DNA from: Acetobacter fallax
GTDB lineage: Bacteria; Pseudomonadota; Alphaproteobacteria; Acetobacterales; Acetobacteraceae
Reading direction: 5' to 3'
Length of the DNA: 64,000 nt
Assembly (NCBI RefSeq): GCF_011516735.1
Contig: NZ_WOSX01000012.1
Coordinates: 27,160 to 91,159 of the forward strand
Of this stretch, positions 46,840 through 55,937 are shown piece by piece (positions within the stretch are counted from its first letter, which is position 1; each line of letters starts with the position of its first letter). A program made the translations under genes and the position numbers. Below the pieces are notes generated by a model. That model did no database searches. It had not been told where the DNA came from and worked only from the letters and a program-made list of their open reading frames with translations.

Positions 46840-49050
46840 ATGTCTCATAAAACAGGTCGCCGAATGAGTTCGCTTCCCGTCATGGATATGATCTTCATTC
46901 TGCGAATTTTTCGGACGGGATTGGGAAGGTCTCCGGATTCTGTCGAACTGAACCGCTTCAAGGCGCTGAGTCAGAGACTTTCGGGCGAATCTTTCGGGCG
47001 ATCGTTTATTCGGAACGCTGTGGCAGATGCTGTTATCGCTCTGCCAGAGTTTCGGAAATTACATGGCGCCGGCACAGGGTGCTCCGACACGTTTCTTCAT
47101 GCGATGGTTTACAATGCCACGGGTCGCGGGCCGACAAGTGTGGAGTACGCTGCTCTCAAGACGACCCGGGACCGGGCAGCGGCGCTGATACTGGCAGCTG
47201 ATCTGCTCCGGGATTTCGATCCGTTCGATATGTTTTATCCCGCCGGCGCATCACCTGATGATAATCTCGCCTACGGGCTCTGGGCTCGCTGGTATGACAT
47301 ATTTTCCAGGGCGGAACGTCAGGTCGCACTTCCATGTGGCATCTCAGGTCAGGCTGACTGGCCGGGGATTGCGTTGCTGATCGAAGTATCCTGTGTGCGC
47401 CCGGATCTTCTTGAAGAGACGATCCGGTCACTCACGGAGCAGAGCTATGATGGCTGGTCAGCCTATATAGCTGGTACTGATTTATCATCTCAGGTTATGC
47501 AGATCATGGATCGGTATAACGAGACATCGCAGAAGATCCATTTCTGTAAGGTGGGGAAAGGAGAAAGCTTGCAGGCAACGGTATATGCGGCGAGCCGGGA
47601 ACCTTACGTGGCATTCCTGAATCCTGGCGACGAACTGGCACAGGACGCATTGTTCCGTATAGCTCGTGCGCTCGCAGCAGCGCCTGACACGGCTCTTCTT
47701 TACACAGACGAAGACGTGATGGGGGAGGGCGGCTGGTATCGCGATGCAAGACTCAAGCCTGGATGGAGTGACGATCAACTGCTCGCTGGTGACACGGTAG
47801 GTCAGCTTGCCGTTTTTTCCCGCAAAAGGATCGAAGAGATCGGCGGCTTCGCTGCGGCAACACGTCATGCCGGCAAAAGCGGCCAGCAGGCCGTCTCAGG
47901 GAGCATGTCTCATTACGCATTGAAACTCACCATTGCGGAGGGACTGACGTCAGAACGGATACAGCATCTTGCGGATCTTCTGTTTCATCGGAGGCGCGGA
48001 CCCGATGATCTATCCTTTATGGCAAAACGAGCCAGCGCTGCCGTCCAGCATCCTCCTGAGCACTACATTGCTGCATCACATCTGGCTCATCACCGGCCAG
48101 ATCTCCGTCTGACTGAAGCAAAACTGAATGCCTGTGTGTCTGATCGATCAGACACGTCAGATCCTGGTCCGTTATGGCCGCGTGTCCTCTACCCTTTGCC
48201 TGCGCGTTACCCAACCGTCTCAGTGATTATTCCAACGCGAGACAGACCGGATCTTCTCAGTAAATGCGTGACAGGACTTCTGGAGCAAACCGACTATCAC
48301 GCACTGGATGTGGTCATCGTCGATAACGGCAGTATCGGTGAAGAGACGCTGCATCTGTTCAGGCAACTCGAAACAGATACGCGTGTCACGATCCGTCACT
48401 TCGATTTTCCGTTTAACTGGTCCCGGCTGAATAACGAAGCCATTCGAACGGTGCGCAGTGATCTTGTCCTGCTGCTTAATGACGATATCGAAATTCTTCA
48501 TCCGGAGTGGCTGGAGGAGATGGTGCGGCAGATCATGCGGCCGAATGTCGGTATCGTTGGCGCAAAGCTGCTTTATCCCGATACCTCCCTGCAACATGGG
48601 GGCGTCGTCCTGTCCGAAGACGGAGTAACCCACATCCTGCGCGGCGCTTCACCCGAAGATCCAGGCTATCTCGGACAGCTGGCCTGGCAGCGGGATCTGC
48701 TCGCAGTTACGGGTGCCTGCCTGCTGATCCGGCGAGACGTCTATAACCGTGTCGGAGGTCTGGACGCGTCATTTCGTGTCACGTGCAACGACATTGATCT
48801 GTGCCTGCGTGTTGTCAACGCTGGCTGGCGGGTTGTGTGGACCCCGCATGCGGTACTGACTCATCTTGATGGTGCAACACGCGGAAGGGATGTCAGTGTC
48901 GACCGGCTCTGGCAGCATTGCAGCGAAACAGCCCGGCTCGTCGGGCGCTGGCAGCAGGTAATGGCCAGTGATCCGGCAGTGAATCCGGCGTTGCGTACGA
49001 CTGATCACCACCTTCTGCTCGCATGGCCCCCGCCGCCCCGGCCGCTGTGA
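46840..49050 (+). CDS. Family 2 glycosyltransferase with an extended N-terminus
   Basis: Surface-polysaccharide glycosyltransferase. The C-terminal GT2 domain is clear from about residue 465: PTVSVIIPTRDRPDLLSKCV, VIVDNGS, LLLNDDIEILHPEWLEEM, then NDIDLCLRVVNAGWRVVWTP. A middle region (about 175-400) resembles a second, weaker GT2 (SLTEQSYDGWSAYIAG, FLNPGDELAQDALF, LLYTDEDVM). The first 130 residues hold two helical segments like DUF4214 repeats (ILRIFRTGLGRSPDSVELNR; LHAMVYNATGRGPTSVEYAA). Length is 736 residues; an ATG at 46864 is an alternative start. It diverges from the GT4 pair. Its GT2 part resembles that at 5083-7599. Confidence 0.85.
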   Translation: MSHKTGRRMSSLPVMDMIFILRIFRTGLGRSPDSVELNRFKALSQRLSGESFGRSFIRNAVADAVIALPEFRKLHGAGTGCSDTFLHAMVYNATGRGPTSVEYAALKTTRDRAAALILAADLLRDFDPFDMFYPAGASPDDNLAYGLWARWYDIFSRAERQVALPCGISGQADWPGIALLIEVSCVRPDLLEETIRSLTEQSYDGWSAYIAGTDLSSQVMQIMDRYNETSQKIHFCKVGKGESLQATVYAASREPYVAFLNPGDELAQDALFRIARALAAAPDTALLYTDEDVMGEGGWYRDARLKPGWSDDQLLAGDTVGQLAVFSRKRIEEIGGFAAATRHAGKSGQQAVSGSMSHYALKLTIAEGLTSERIQHLADLLFHRRRGPDDLSFMAKRASAAVQHPPEHYIAASHLAHHRPDLRLTEAKLNACVSDRSDTSDPGPLWPRVLYPLPARYPTVSVIIPTRDRPDLLSKCVTGLLEQTDYHALDVVIVDNGSIGEETLHLFRQLETDTRVTIRHFDFPFNWSRLNNEAIRTVRSDLVLLLNDDIEILHPEWLEEMVRQIMRPNVGIVGAKLLYPDTSLQHGGVVLSEDGVTHILRGASPEDPGYLGQLAWQRDLLAVTGACLLIRRDVYNRVGGLDASFRVTCNDIDLCLRVVNAGWRVVWTPHAVLTHLDGATRGRDVSVDRLWQHCSETARLVGRWQQVMASDPAVNPALRTTDHHLLLAWPPPPRPL

Positions 49051-49117
49051 AAGCTTTTACCGGAAACCTGTTTTAAGCGACTGCTTCTTAAGTCTCGCTG
49101 CTGTTGAGATGACCGAA

Positions 49118-49321
49118 TTATGAGCCGAATACCAGCTTCTGCATGATGGTACGAGCTGGTGTATCGTGGTGCGGAGCTGGCAATACAAAGGCGAGAAACG
49201 CCCAGACCACAACGAGAATTCCGGCCAGCACGACGAAAGGGGTAAAGGTCGGCAATCTCTGTGGTGGCGAGACTGGCGCGTTTCCCCGCGCCGCACTGAA
49301 AATTGAGTCCTGATCATTCAT
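49118..49321 (-). CDS. Small single-span membrane protein
   Basis: Sixty-seven residues: a polar N-terminus, one hydrophobic helix ([20 protein letters not shown]) and a short tail. Its ATG overlaps the thyX end by 8 bases, which is the main reason to accept it. No family is recognised. Confidence 0.55.
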   Translation of the reverse strand: MNDQDSIFSAARGNAPVSPPQRLPTFTPFVVLAGILVVVWAFLAFVLPAPHHDTPARTIMQKLVFGS

Positions 49322-50222
49322 GAAGTGTAGCCTGAAACTCGTCCCATTCGCGCCGGGAGAGGCCGGATTCGGCCTGCGTCACAACTTCACCTCCGAGCAT
49401 TTTGCGCAACACGGAAAGCATTGTGGCAGAGAAGGTAACCGCGCCGACCCGGTATTCCGTAAAGGCTTTAGCCGTGACGGGAACCCAGGCGCGCAGGATC
49501 TCAAGCATTGTTTCAGCATAGGCCCGAATCTCGTACTGTGCATGCGGGTCAATCCGCAGTGACAGAAAATGCATGAGATTATGCAGATCCACCTTCCAGT
49601 ACCACTGGGTGTAGGTGTTCAGCGTCAGGTTCATCCGGGCCAGTTCACGTGCCAGGCCCGGACCGTTTTCGGTGTCGAGCAGCGATTCATATGTGTTGTA
49701 AGTCCGGACCGCGTCATCGCGCAGCAGATTCAGAACATTATGGGCTGTTGCCGGATCCAGCACTTCTCCCCGGCCCTGACGATTGCTCGCGCTCTGGATG
49801 GCCATATGGTCGGGAGCGGGAAGATAAAACTCTTTGTCGAGGATGGAGTAGCGTGCGGAGTACTCGTTTACATTAGCAGTACGATGCCGAATCCATTGCC
49901 GTGCAATGAAGATAGGCAGCTTGATATGGAATTTGATTTCGCACATCTCGAACGGCGTTGAGTGACGATGCCGCATCAGGTACCGGATAAGTCCCGCATC
50001 TTCAGACACCTTGCGCGTGCCGCGTCCATAAGAGACGCGGGCGGCCTGCACGATCGCGGAATCGTCACCCATGTAGTCGATAACCCGAACAAAGCCATGG
50101 TCCAGAACCGGAAATGCCCTGAACAGCATATCTTCGAGTGCTGGCACCGTCGGGCGTCGCGTCGGTGCGGAGTCCTGCGCATGGGCTTCGATTTCTGCTT
50201 TCTGGGCGTCTGTCAGGGGCAT
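49314..50222 (-). CDS. thyX: Flavin-dependent thymidylate synthase ThyX
   Basis: Makes dTMP from dUMP with methylenetetrahydrofolate and reduced FAD. The ThyX signature RHRX7S is present as [19 protein letters not shown]. The N-terminal part [30 protein letters not shown] and the substrate-binding [19 protein letters not shown] follow the family. Length is 302 residues, in the longer range. No thyA or dihydrofolate reductase is adjacent. It is followed by a small overlapping membrane-protein gene. Confidence 0.95.
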   Translation of the reverse strand: MPLTDAQKAEIEAHAQDSAPTRRPTVPALEDMLFRAFPVLDHGFVRVIDYMGDDSAIVQAARVSYGRGTRKVSEDAGLIRYLMRHRHSTPFEMCEIKFHIKLPIFIARQWIRHRTANVNEYSARYSILDKEFYLPAPDHMAIQSASNRQGRGEVLDPATAHNVLNLLRDDAVRTYNTYESLLDTENGPGLARELARMNLTLNTYTQWYWKVDLHNLMHFLSLRIDPHAQYEIRAYAETMLEILRAWVPVTAKAFTEYRVGAVTFSATMLSVLRKMLGGEVVTQAESGLSRREWDEFQATLHE

Positions 50223-50362
50223 GGCTGGGTCCGGGGCTTTCGATCAGATTCGGCACAAAGCGAAGCGACAGCCCCGGAGAATATCAGGACCAGGCGCGCC
50301 ACCTGATCCCGCCTCTACCAGATGACGCGGGCATAAGAGAAGAGCCGGAGGATGACCGTGTG

Positions 50363-50938
50363 TCACTTTCCCGGAGCAGATGCCTCAACCGGAAAATCAA
50401 ACACAACAACCTGTTTCAGAAAGGGCGCGATGCGCTGTTTATAGCGCTCGTGCGCCGGGTCGAAGAATGTCGGATCATTCACGACTGGTCGCCCGACATA
50501 GAAGTTCCTGTCGCCCTGAGAACGGAAGGTAACAAGAAAGCCCAGCTCAAGTTCCAGATCAGTCCCTTCGCCACTGTCCTGAACCCCGATATCCAGCGAC
50601 TGGACAACCAGCGTGCCATCCGGCCGCTTTGAAAGCTTTGCCAGATCCCGGAAGCCGTTAATGACTTCCTCGCGTTCCGCCGCAGTAACCTCAGGACGGA
50701 GCTGAAACATCACCATGTGTCGCACAGTGCCGGGGCGGAAACCGGCTGCCGTGAAACGTGTGACCCCGACGTCATCACGCAGTCTTGTTGCTGCCTGTGC
50801 GGCACTGCCCGAAGCAGCAGGGCGGCCGGCGTGCGTGCTGGCTTCAGGTGTCGCTCCGGCTTCATTCCGGTGAACTGAACTGAAAATTATAACAGCCGTA
50901 GCGACGGCAATTCCATGCCGGAGAGGAGAATGCTTCAT
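50363..50938 (-). CDS. Exported Dabb-domain protein
   Basis: Probably exported protein with a stress-responsive alpha/beta-barrel (Dabb) domain: VRHMVMFQLRPEVTAAEREE, FRDLAKLSKRP and RNFYVGRPVVNDPTFFDP. An N-terminal hydrophobic segment (GIAVATAVIIFSSV) and an Ala/Gly-rich spacer precede it. Length is 191 residues from ATG 50938, with AAAGG 6 bases ahead. Dabb domains are dimerising barrels of varied or unknown activity, so no reaction is assigned. Confidence 0.75.
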   Translation of the reverse strand: MKHSPLRHGIAVATAVIIFSSVHRNEAGATPEASTHAGRPAASGSAAQAATRLRDDVGVTRFTAAGFRPGTVRHMVMFQLRPEVTAAEREEVINGFRDLAKLSKRPDGTLVVQSLDIGVQDSGEGTDLELELGFLVTFRSQGDRNFYVGRPVVNDPTFFDPAHERYKQRIAPFLKQVVVFDFPVEASAPGK

Positions 50939-51059
50939 CTGCATCCTTTCGAAGCTATTACATAATAAAATCATAACGTTGTGACCTGAATTCCATTATA
51001 TCAGAGCCGGCCTGGTCTTCGGACGTGACAAGGGAGTAACTGAGCCCCGAACACTGCTC

Positions 51060-51415
51060 CTGGCGTGTCTTCAATCTCTCTTGCGCCAGACGGTCTGAAC
51101 ACCTATATGTGTCAATGCAGGAGGGGCTTCGGTCTCTTGGCTATGGCGATAAACGGAATGTAGAATAAGCGTTGTGGACCCGGGGGCGGTACCCGGCGTC
51201 TCCACCAGTTTTCTTCAGACTTCACGGTCAGGAGATATGGGGACGAAACAGGCTCGACACGCGTGGTAAAACCTTTCCTTTTGCCCGGCATTGTACCACC
51301 GTCATCGGGCTAAATCACAAGTGCCAATGATAACTCTGAGGTGCTCGCTGTCGCTGCATAAGCGATAAGCGCGGTTCGGGAGGGCACCGGGCAACAGAAG
51401 CCCTCCCACTCTTTT
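51060..51415 (+). ncRNA. ssrA: Two-piece (circularly permuted) tmRNA
   Basis: Rescues stalled ribosomes and adds a degradation tag. Order is permuted as in Alphaproteobacteria. The acceptor half comes first and ends GACCCGGGGGCGGTACCCGG ... CTCCACCA (CCA at 51205-51207). A short spacer to be removed follows. The coding half then starts GGGGACGAAACAGGCTCGAC at 51239, and its GGGGACG pairs with CGTCTCC of the acceptor half. The tag frame at 51323-51361 reads ANDNSEVLAVAA then TAA. The outer ends given here are estimates. A hairpin GGGAGGGC/GCCCTCCC (51378-51407) closes the unit. No ordinary tRNA or protein gene explains the sequence. Confidence 0.93.
51378..51415 (+). terminator. Terminator of the tmRNA gene
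   Basis: GGGAGGGC (51378-51385) and GCCCTCCC (51400-51407) form a perfect stem, followed by ACTCTTTT. Confidence 0.7.
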
Positions 51416-51575
51416 CCCCATTCTCACCCTTCTGTGACATAATGCAATCGGACGCAGCTTGCGTTCGTTCTTCCTTTGCAGCATCCCTCTCGGAAGATGC
51501 AGCGGGGAGGCTGTGGTGCCTGAACAAAATCCGGGTGCCAGTCTTAGAAAGCAGGCAGAAGACGGGGGTTTTGCT

Positions 51576-52112
51576 ATGGCTGACGATCATGATGGTGGCG
51601 AATTTGACGGTGAGCTTCCTGAGAGTCTCCTTCCTTATGAGTCATGGATGGAAGACGCTTATCGCGACGTTATGTTGCGAGCACTCGAACATGTGAGCGT
51701 GGAAGGACTTGCCGGCGGCCATCATTTCTATCTGTCTTTCCGCACCGACTGGCCTGGTGTGGAGATTCCGGCCCGCCTCCGCGCACAGTACCCGCATGAG
51801 ATGACGATCGTGGTGCAGCATCAGTTCTGGGATCTGAATGTAGACAGAACCAGGCAGCTCATCTCGGTCGGCCTTTCTTTCGGTGGGGTCGGTTCGATAC
51901 TCACGATTCCGGTGGCAGCCGTCACCGGTTTCGCTGATCCGCATATTCAGCTTTCCATGCGGTTCAGCACAGCTGATGAGCCCGGGGAAATCGAGGCTGA
52001 GGAGACTCCTGTCCCGACTCCTCAGGAGGAGGCAGAACAGGAGTCCCCGCCGTCCGACGCCGCGGTCGTGAGTCTCGATGCGTTTCGTAAAAAGGGCCCG
52101 AATCCGCGCTGA
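51576..52112 (+). CDS. sspB: ClpXP adaptor protein SspB (alphaproteobacterial type)
   Basis: Delivers SsrA-tagged proteins to the ClpXP protease. The substrate-binding core is LPYESWMEDAYRDVMLRALE, SVEGLAGGHHFYLSFRTDWP and MTIVVQHQFWDL, matching the alphaproteobacterial SspB group. A flexible acidic linker follows, ending in AAVVSLDAFRKKGPNPR, the usual ClpX-binding tail. Length is 178 residues from ATG 51576, which has GGGGG 8 bases upstream. It lies about 160 bases downstream of the tmRNA on the same strand. It is separated from fumarase by 45 bases. Confidence 0.94.
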   Translation: MADDHDGGEFDGELPESLLPYESWMEDAYRDVMLRALEHVSVEGLAGGHHFYLSFRTDWPGVEIPARLRAQYPHEMTIVVQHQFWDLNVDRTRQLISVGLSFGGVGSILTIPVAAVTGFADPHIQLSMRFSTADEPGEIEAEETPVPTPQEEAEQESPPSDAAVVSLDAFRKKGPNPR

Positions 52113-52157
52113 CGCAAAGTCACGCCAGACGGACTGTCCGTCCGGGAGACCGAGAAC

Positions 52158-53879
52158 ATGACTGTTGAGACCGCTGCTCCGAAAGCCCCTGCATCAAAGG
52201 AGCCCATGTCAAAGGCCCGTGAGACAAAATCTGCCGGGAGTGCTCCCGCGATCAGAGAGTTCGCGTATGCGCCGCTCTTTCAACTGGGCACAGACGACAC
52301 TCCCTATCGTAAGCTGAGCGTCGGTGGGGTCAGCACATCGGCTGTTGGCGAGAAGACGGTGTTGCATATTGAGCCGGAAACGCTGGCCGCCCTGGCAGCA
52401 GAAGCGTTTAACGATGTGGCGCATTTACTGCGTCCTGCTCATCTGGCCTCCCTGGCCAGAATCCTGAAAGATCCCGAAGCTTCAGATAACGATAAATTCG
52501 TCGCTCTCGATCTGCTGAAAAATGCCTGCATCGCCGCTGGCGGTGCCCTGCCAATGTGCCAGGACACAGGAACGGCCATCGTGGTTGGCAAAAAAGGTCA
52601 GCGCGTCTGGGTCGATGGAAATGACGAGGCAGCCTTCTCACAAGGCGTCTACAAAACCTACACAACGACCGCGCTGCGCTATTCGCAGATGGCGCCCCTT
52701 ACGACTTTTGAAGAAAAAAATACCGGGACCAATCTGCCCGTGCAGGTCGATGTCGCAGCCAATCCCGGCGACTATCATCCTGAACAGTATGATATGCTGT
52801 TTGTCGCCAAGGGCGGCGGCTCCGCGAACAAGACATTCCTGTTTCAGGAAACACGGGCTCTGATTTCCAGTAAGGAAAATCTGCTGAAATGGCTGGAAGG
52901 TAAACTCCGCAGCCTCGGTACCTCAGCCTGTCCGCCTTATCATCTCGCCATCGTGCTGGGTGGCATGTCCGCTGAGCAGACGCTGAAGACCGTCAAGATG
53001 GCTTCTACGCATTATTATGATTCACTTCCCACGCAGGGGAACGAACAGGCGCAGGCGTTCCGGGACCGGGAACTGGAAGCCGAGGTCCTGAAACTCACCC
53101 AAAAACTCGGTATCGGCGCTCAGTTTGGCGGGAAATATTTCTGCCACGACGTGAGGGTGATCCGCCTGCCACGGCATGGCGCTTCTTTTCCGGTAGGTAT
53201 TGGCGTGTCGTGCTCCGCCGATCGTCAGGCAAAGGCCTATATCTCAGCTGAAGGTGTGTTCCTTGAGCAGCTTGAACGTGACCCTGCGCGTTTCCTCCCC
53301 GAGACAACGGATGAGCACCTTGGCGGCGAGGAAATCAAAATCGATCTCAATCGTCCGATGGATGAAATCCGGCGCGAACTGTCAAAATATCCTGTCAAAA
53401 CGCGTCTGTCGCTGACAGGTACGATGGTGGTGGCCCGCGATATCGCTCATGCAAAATTCAGGGAGCGGCTGGAACGCGGGGAGGGATTGCCTCAGTACCT
53501 CAAAGATCACCCGGTCTACTACGCAGGACCCGCTAAAACTCCCGCCGGTATGCCGACTGGCTCTTTCGGCCCAACCACGGCGGGGCGGATGGATTCCTAT
53601 GTTGCCGAGTTCCAGAAAGCAGGTGGTTCCTATGTCATGCTGGCAAAAGGGAATCGTTCCAAAGCGGTGAAAGATGCCTGCCAGACCTATGGGGGCTTTT
53701 ACCTGGGCTCTGTCGGTGGTCCGGCGGCGCGTCTTGCCAAAGACTGCATCCGTAAGGTCGAGGTTCTCGAATACCCGGAACTCGGTATGGAAGCAGTCTG
53801 GAAAATTGAGGTCGAGGACTTTCCTGCGTTCATTGTCATTGATGACAAAGGGAATGACTTTTACGCCGGGCTGACCTGA
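52158..53879 (+). CDS. fumA: Fumarate hydratase, class I (4Fe-4S)
   Basis: Hydrates fumarate to malate with an oxygen-sensitive iron-sulfur cluster. Class I features are present: [20 protein letters not shown] with the first cluster cysteine, [20 protein letters not shown], and the C-terminal beta-domain [20 protein letters not shown]. Length is 573 residues; the first about 30 residues are Ala/Lys-rich, and an internal ATG at 52206 could be used instead. It may be expressed with sspB. No class II fumarase is in the window. Confidence 0.95.
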   Translation: MTVETAAPKAPASKEPMSKARETKSAGSAPAIREFAYAPLFQLGTDDTPYRKLSVGGVSTSAVGEKTVLHIEPETLAALAAEAFNDVAHLLRPAHLASLARILKDPEASDNDKFVALDLLKNACIAAGGALPMCQDTGTAIVVGKKGQRVWVDGNDEAAFSQGVYKTYTTTALRYSQMAPLTTFEEKNTGTNLPVQVDVAANPGDYHPEQYDMLFVAKGGGSANKTFLFQETRALISSKENLLKWLEGKLRSLGTSACPPYHLAIVLGGMSAEQTLKTVKMASTHYYDSLPTQGNEQAQAFRDRELEAEVLKLTQKLGIGAQFGGKYFCHDVRVIRLPRHGASFPVGIGVSCSADRQAKAYISAEGVFLEQLERDPARFLPETTDEHLGGEEIKIDLNRPMDEIRRELSKYPVKTRLSLTGTMVVARDIAHAKFRERLERGEGLPQYLKDHPVYYAGPAKTPAGMPTGSFGPTTAGRMDSYVAEFQKAGGSYVMLAKGNRSKAVKDACQTYGGFYLGSVGGPAARLAKDCIRKVEVLEYPELGMEAVWKIEVEDFPAFIVIDDKGNDFYAGLT

Positions 53880-53896
53880 ACCTGTATTTGGGAAAA

Positions 53897-53930
53897 CTTG
53901 TCCGGGGGGTTGATTTTCTCCCGGTACAAG
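53897..53930 (+). terminator. Hairpin after fumarase
   Basis: CTTGTCCGGG and CCCGGTACAAG pair with a single mismatch 17 bases after the stop. A T-rich loop is present but no T-run follows. Confidence 0.45.
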
Positions 53931-54003
53931 GCCCCATAGACGCATGATGGCACGGGTCGTAAACAGGGCCTGTGCTTGCTCGGTCCTGGAAGGTGCTGCT
54001 CTC

Positions 54004-54396
54004 ATGCGTTTCACTGTTGATCGGCTCGATCATGTGGTGCTGACAGTTCGTGATGTTGAAGTCTCTGCGTCATGGTACCAGCGTGTGCTGGGCATGGAGA
54101 TGGAGGAATATGGGCGCCATAATCGCACGGCGCTGAAATTCGGTGGTCAGAAATTGAATCTCCGCCCTGAAGGTAAAGACGGCTGGGAAACAGCTGAGTT
54201 TGCGACCTGTGGCTCAAGTGATCTTTGCTTTATCACAGCGGTGGTAAGCGCAGATGTGATTGAGCATTTGCGTGAATGTGGCGTTGGGGTTGTTCAGGGG
54301 CCCGTAGCCCGTCTTGGAGCGTTGGGACCGATTACGTCCGTCTATTGTCACGACCCGGATCACAATCTGATCGAAATTGCTTCTTACCAGGGCTGA
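54004..54396 (+). CDS. VOC-family (glyoxalase/dioxygenase fold) protein
   Basis: Single-domain vicinal-oxygen-chelate protein. The two beta-alpha-beta modules read DRLDHVVLTVRDVEVSASWY with a metal-type His, and SVYCHDPDHNLIEIASY with the C-terminal Glu. Length is 130 residues from ATG 54004, with GGAAGG about 10 bases ahead; a longer frame from 53944 adds cysteine-rich residues without family match. It resembles virulence-type/GloA2-like VOC proteins; the substrate is unknown. Confidence 0.82.
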   Translation: MRFTVDRLDHVVLTVRDVEVSASWYQRVLGMEMEEYGRHNRTALKFGGQKLNLRPEGKDGWETAEFATCGSSDLCFITAVVSADVIEHLRECGVGVVQGPVARLGALGPITSVYCHDPDHNLIEIASYQG

Positions 54397-54530
54397 TAGC
54401 GGATCTTTCCGACCGGAGTTTCGGGCAGTCCTGCTGGAAGTGAGGTGCGTCCAAAATCATTCCCGAGCCTGTGAAAGCGTAGCACTCCGGGCTCTCATTT
54501 TTCAGTTTTTGCAGATTGTCAGTCTTTATC

Positions 54531-54555
54531 AGCTCAGGGGCGGAGCCCCTGAGCT
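54531..54555. terminator. Strong hairpin between the VOC gene and tyrS
   Basis: AGCTCAGGGGC and GCCCCTGAGCT pair at 11 of 11 positions around GGA, between convergent genes. There is no good T-run on either side; sequence style resembles the GGGC-AGA-GCCC hairpins of the dispersed repeat. Confidence 0.55.
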
Positions 54556-54589
54556 TTCGCTCCATAAATGAAAATCGGACCAGCCACTC

Positions 54590-55870
54590 TCAGTTTTCTG
54601 GTCGCACAAGCAGATGATGCTTCCGGCCGGATGAGAGCTTAATGGCACCCTCTCTGGCGTCTGCCATTGAAACAATCTGGCTTTCATCTCCCACGGGTAC
54701 GTCATTAACCCGTGCGCCACCGCCCCGGATCAGGCGGCGTGCTTCACCGTTGCTGGCAACCAGCCCCGCCTCAACAAAGAGCCGAAAAGCCGGGATGCCC
54801 GCTTCCAGCATGTCACGAGGCAGGATTTTTGCTGGCAGCGAAGCAGCACTCTGCCCGGCCTCAAAAACACGCCGGGCAGTTTCAGCCGCATCCTCCGCCG
54901 CTGCACGGCCATGACACAACGCGGTTGCTTCTGTCGCCAGTGTCTTTTTGGCTTCGTTGATCTCCGCGCCTTCAAGTGCACCAAGGCGGTCACATTCTTC
55001 GACTGGCAGATCCGTGAACAATTTGAGGAAGCGTCCGACATCGGCATCTTCTGTATTACGCCAGAACTGCCAGTATTCGAAGACCGGCAGCTTGTCAGCG
55101 GACAGCCATACCGCCCCTTTCGCACTTTTACCCATTTTGGTGCCGGATGCTGTCGTAAGCAAAGGGGCCGTCAGTCCGAAAACATGCTTGCTGTCCGTGC
55201 GGCGAACAAGGTCGATTCCCGAGACAATATTGCCCCACTGATCCGAGCCACCCATCTGCAGCGTGACACCATAACGACGATTCAGTTCACGGAAATCATA
55301 TGACTGGAGAATGGAGTAGTTAAACTCAAGAAATGTGAGACCCTGCTCACGTTCCAGTCGCGAGCGGACAGAGTCGAAAGCCAGCATTCTGTTGATCGAG
55401 AAATGCACGCCGACTTCACGCAGAAGTTCAATGTAGGACAGCTTGTCGAGCCAGTCTGCGTTATTGGCGAGAATCGCATCTGATGGTCCATCTCCAAACG
55501 TCATCATCTGTCGCAGGCTGCGTTCGATCCCGGCGATATTGTTGCCAATTGTTTCCTCACTCATCAGCAAGCGGGCTTCTTCACGAAAGGACGGATCACC
55601 GATCTTTGCCGTGCCGCCGCCAAGCAGAGCCACGGGACGGTGGCCGTGTTTCTGCAAAAGCCGCAGAAGCATAATCTGGGTTGCTGAGCCAACGTGAAGG
55701 CTGTCTGCTGTGGGATCGAAGCCAATATAGCCCGTGACAGGCCCGGCAAGCATCGCGGTATCAAGTGCTTCTGCATCAGTGCACTGAAATATGAAGCCTC
55801 TTGCTTCTGCTTCGCGCATGAAATCGCTACGGAAAGTACCGGCTGGCCGGCTGTCGGTCTGCTGAGTCAT
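54590..55870 (-). CDS. tyrS: Tyrosyl-tRNA synthetase
   Basis: Charges tRNA-Tyr; class I synthetase. The tyrosine/ATP region is [20 protein letters not shown] (SLHVG is the HIGH equivalent) and [14 protein letters not shown], and the KMSKS equivalent is [10 protein letters not shown]. The C-terminal S4 domain is [20 protein letters not shown]. Length is 426 residues from ATG 55870; an in-frame ATG nine codons earlier is open. It diverges from anmK, an arrangement common in Proteobacteria. Confidence 0.96.
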   Translation of the reverse strand: MTQQTDSRPAGTFRSDFMREAEARGFIFQCTDAEALDTAMLAGPVTGYIGFDPTADSLHVGSATQIMLLRLLQKHGHRPVALLGGGTAKIGDPSFREEARLLMSEETIGNNIAGIERSLRQMMTFGDGPSDAILANNADWLDKLSYIELLREVGVHFSINRMLAFDSVRSRLEREQGLTFLEFNYSILQSYDFRELNRRYGVTLQMGGSDQWGNIVSGIDLVRRTDSKHVFGLTAPLLTTASGTKMGKSAKGAVWLSADKLPVFEYWQFWRNTEDADVGRFLKLFTDLPVEECDRLGALEGAEINEAKKTLATEATALCHGRAAAEDAAETARRVFEAGQSAASLPAKILPRDMLEAGIPAFRLFVEAGLVASNGEARRLIRGGGARVNDVPVGDESQIVSMADAREGAIKLSSGRKHHLLVRPEN

Positions 55871-55937
55871 CACGGAGAGATCCTGTTCGTCTGGCACGGC
55901 GATGCTCTACCATGAAGCAGAGGCGGGGAGGAACCGG

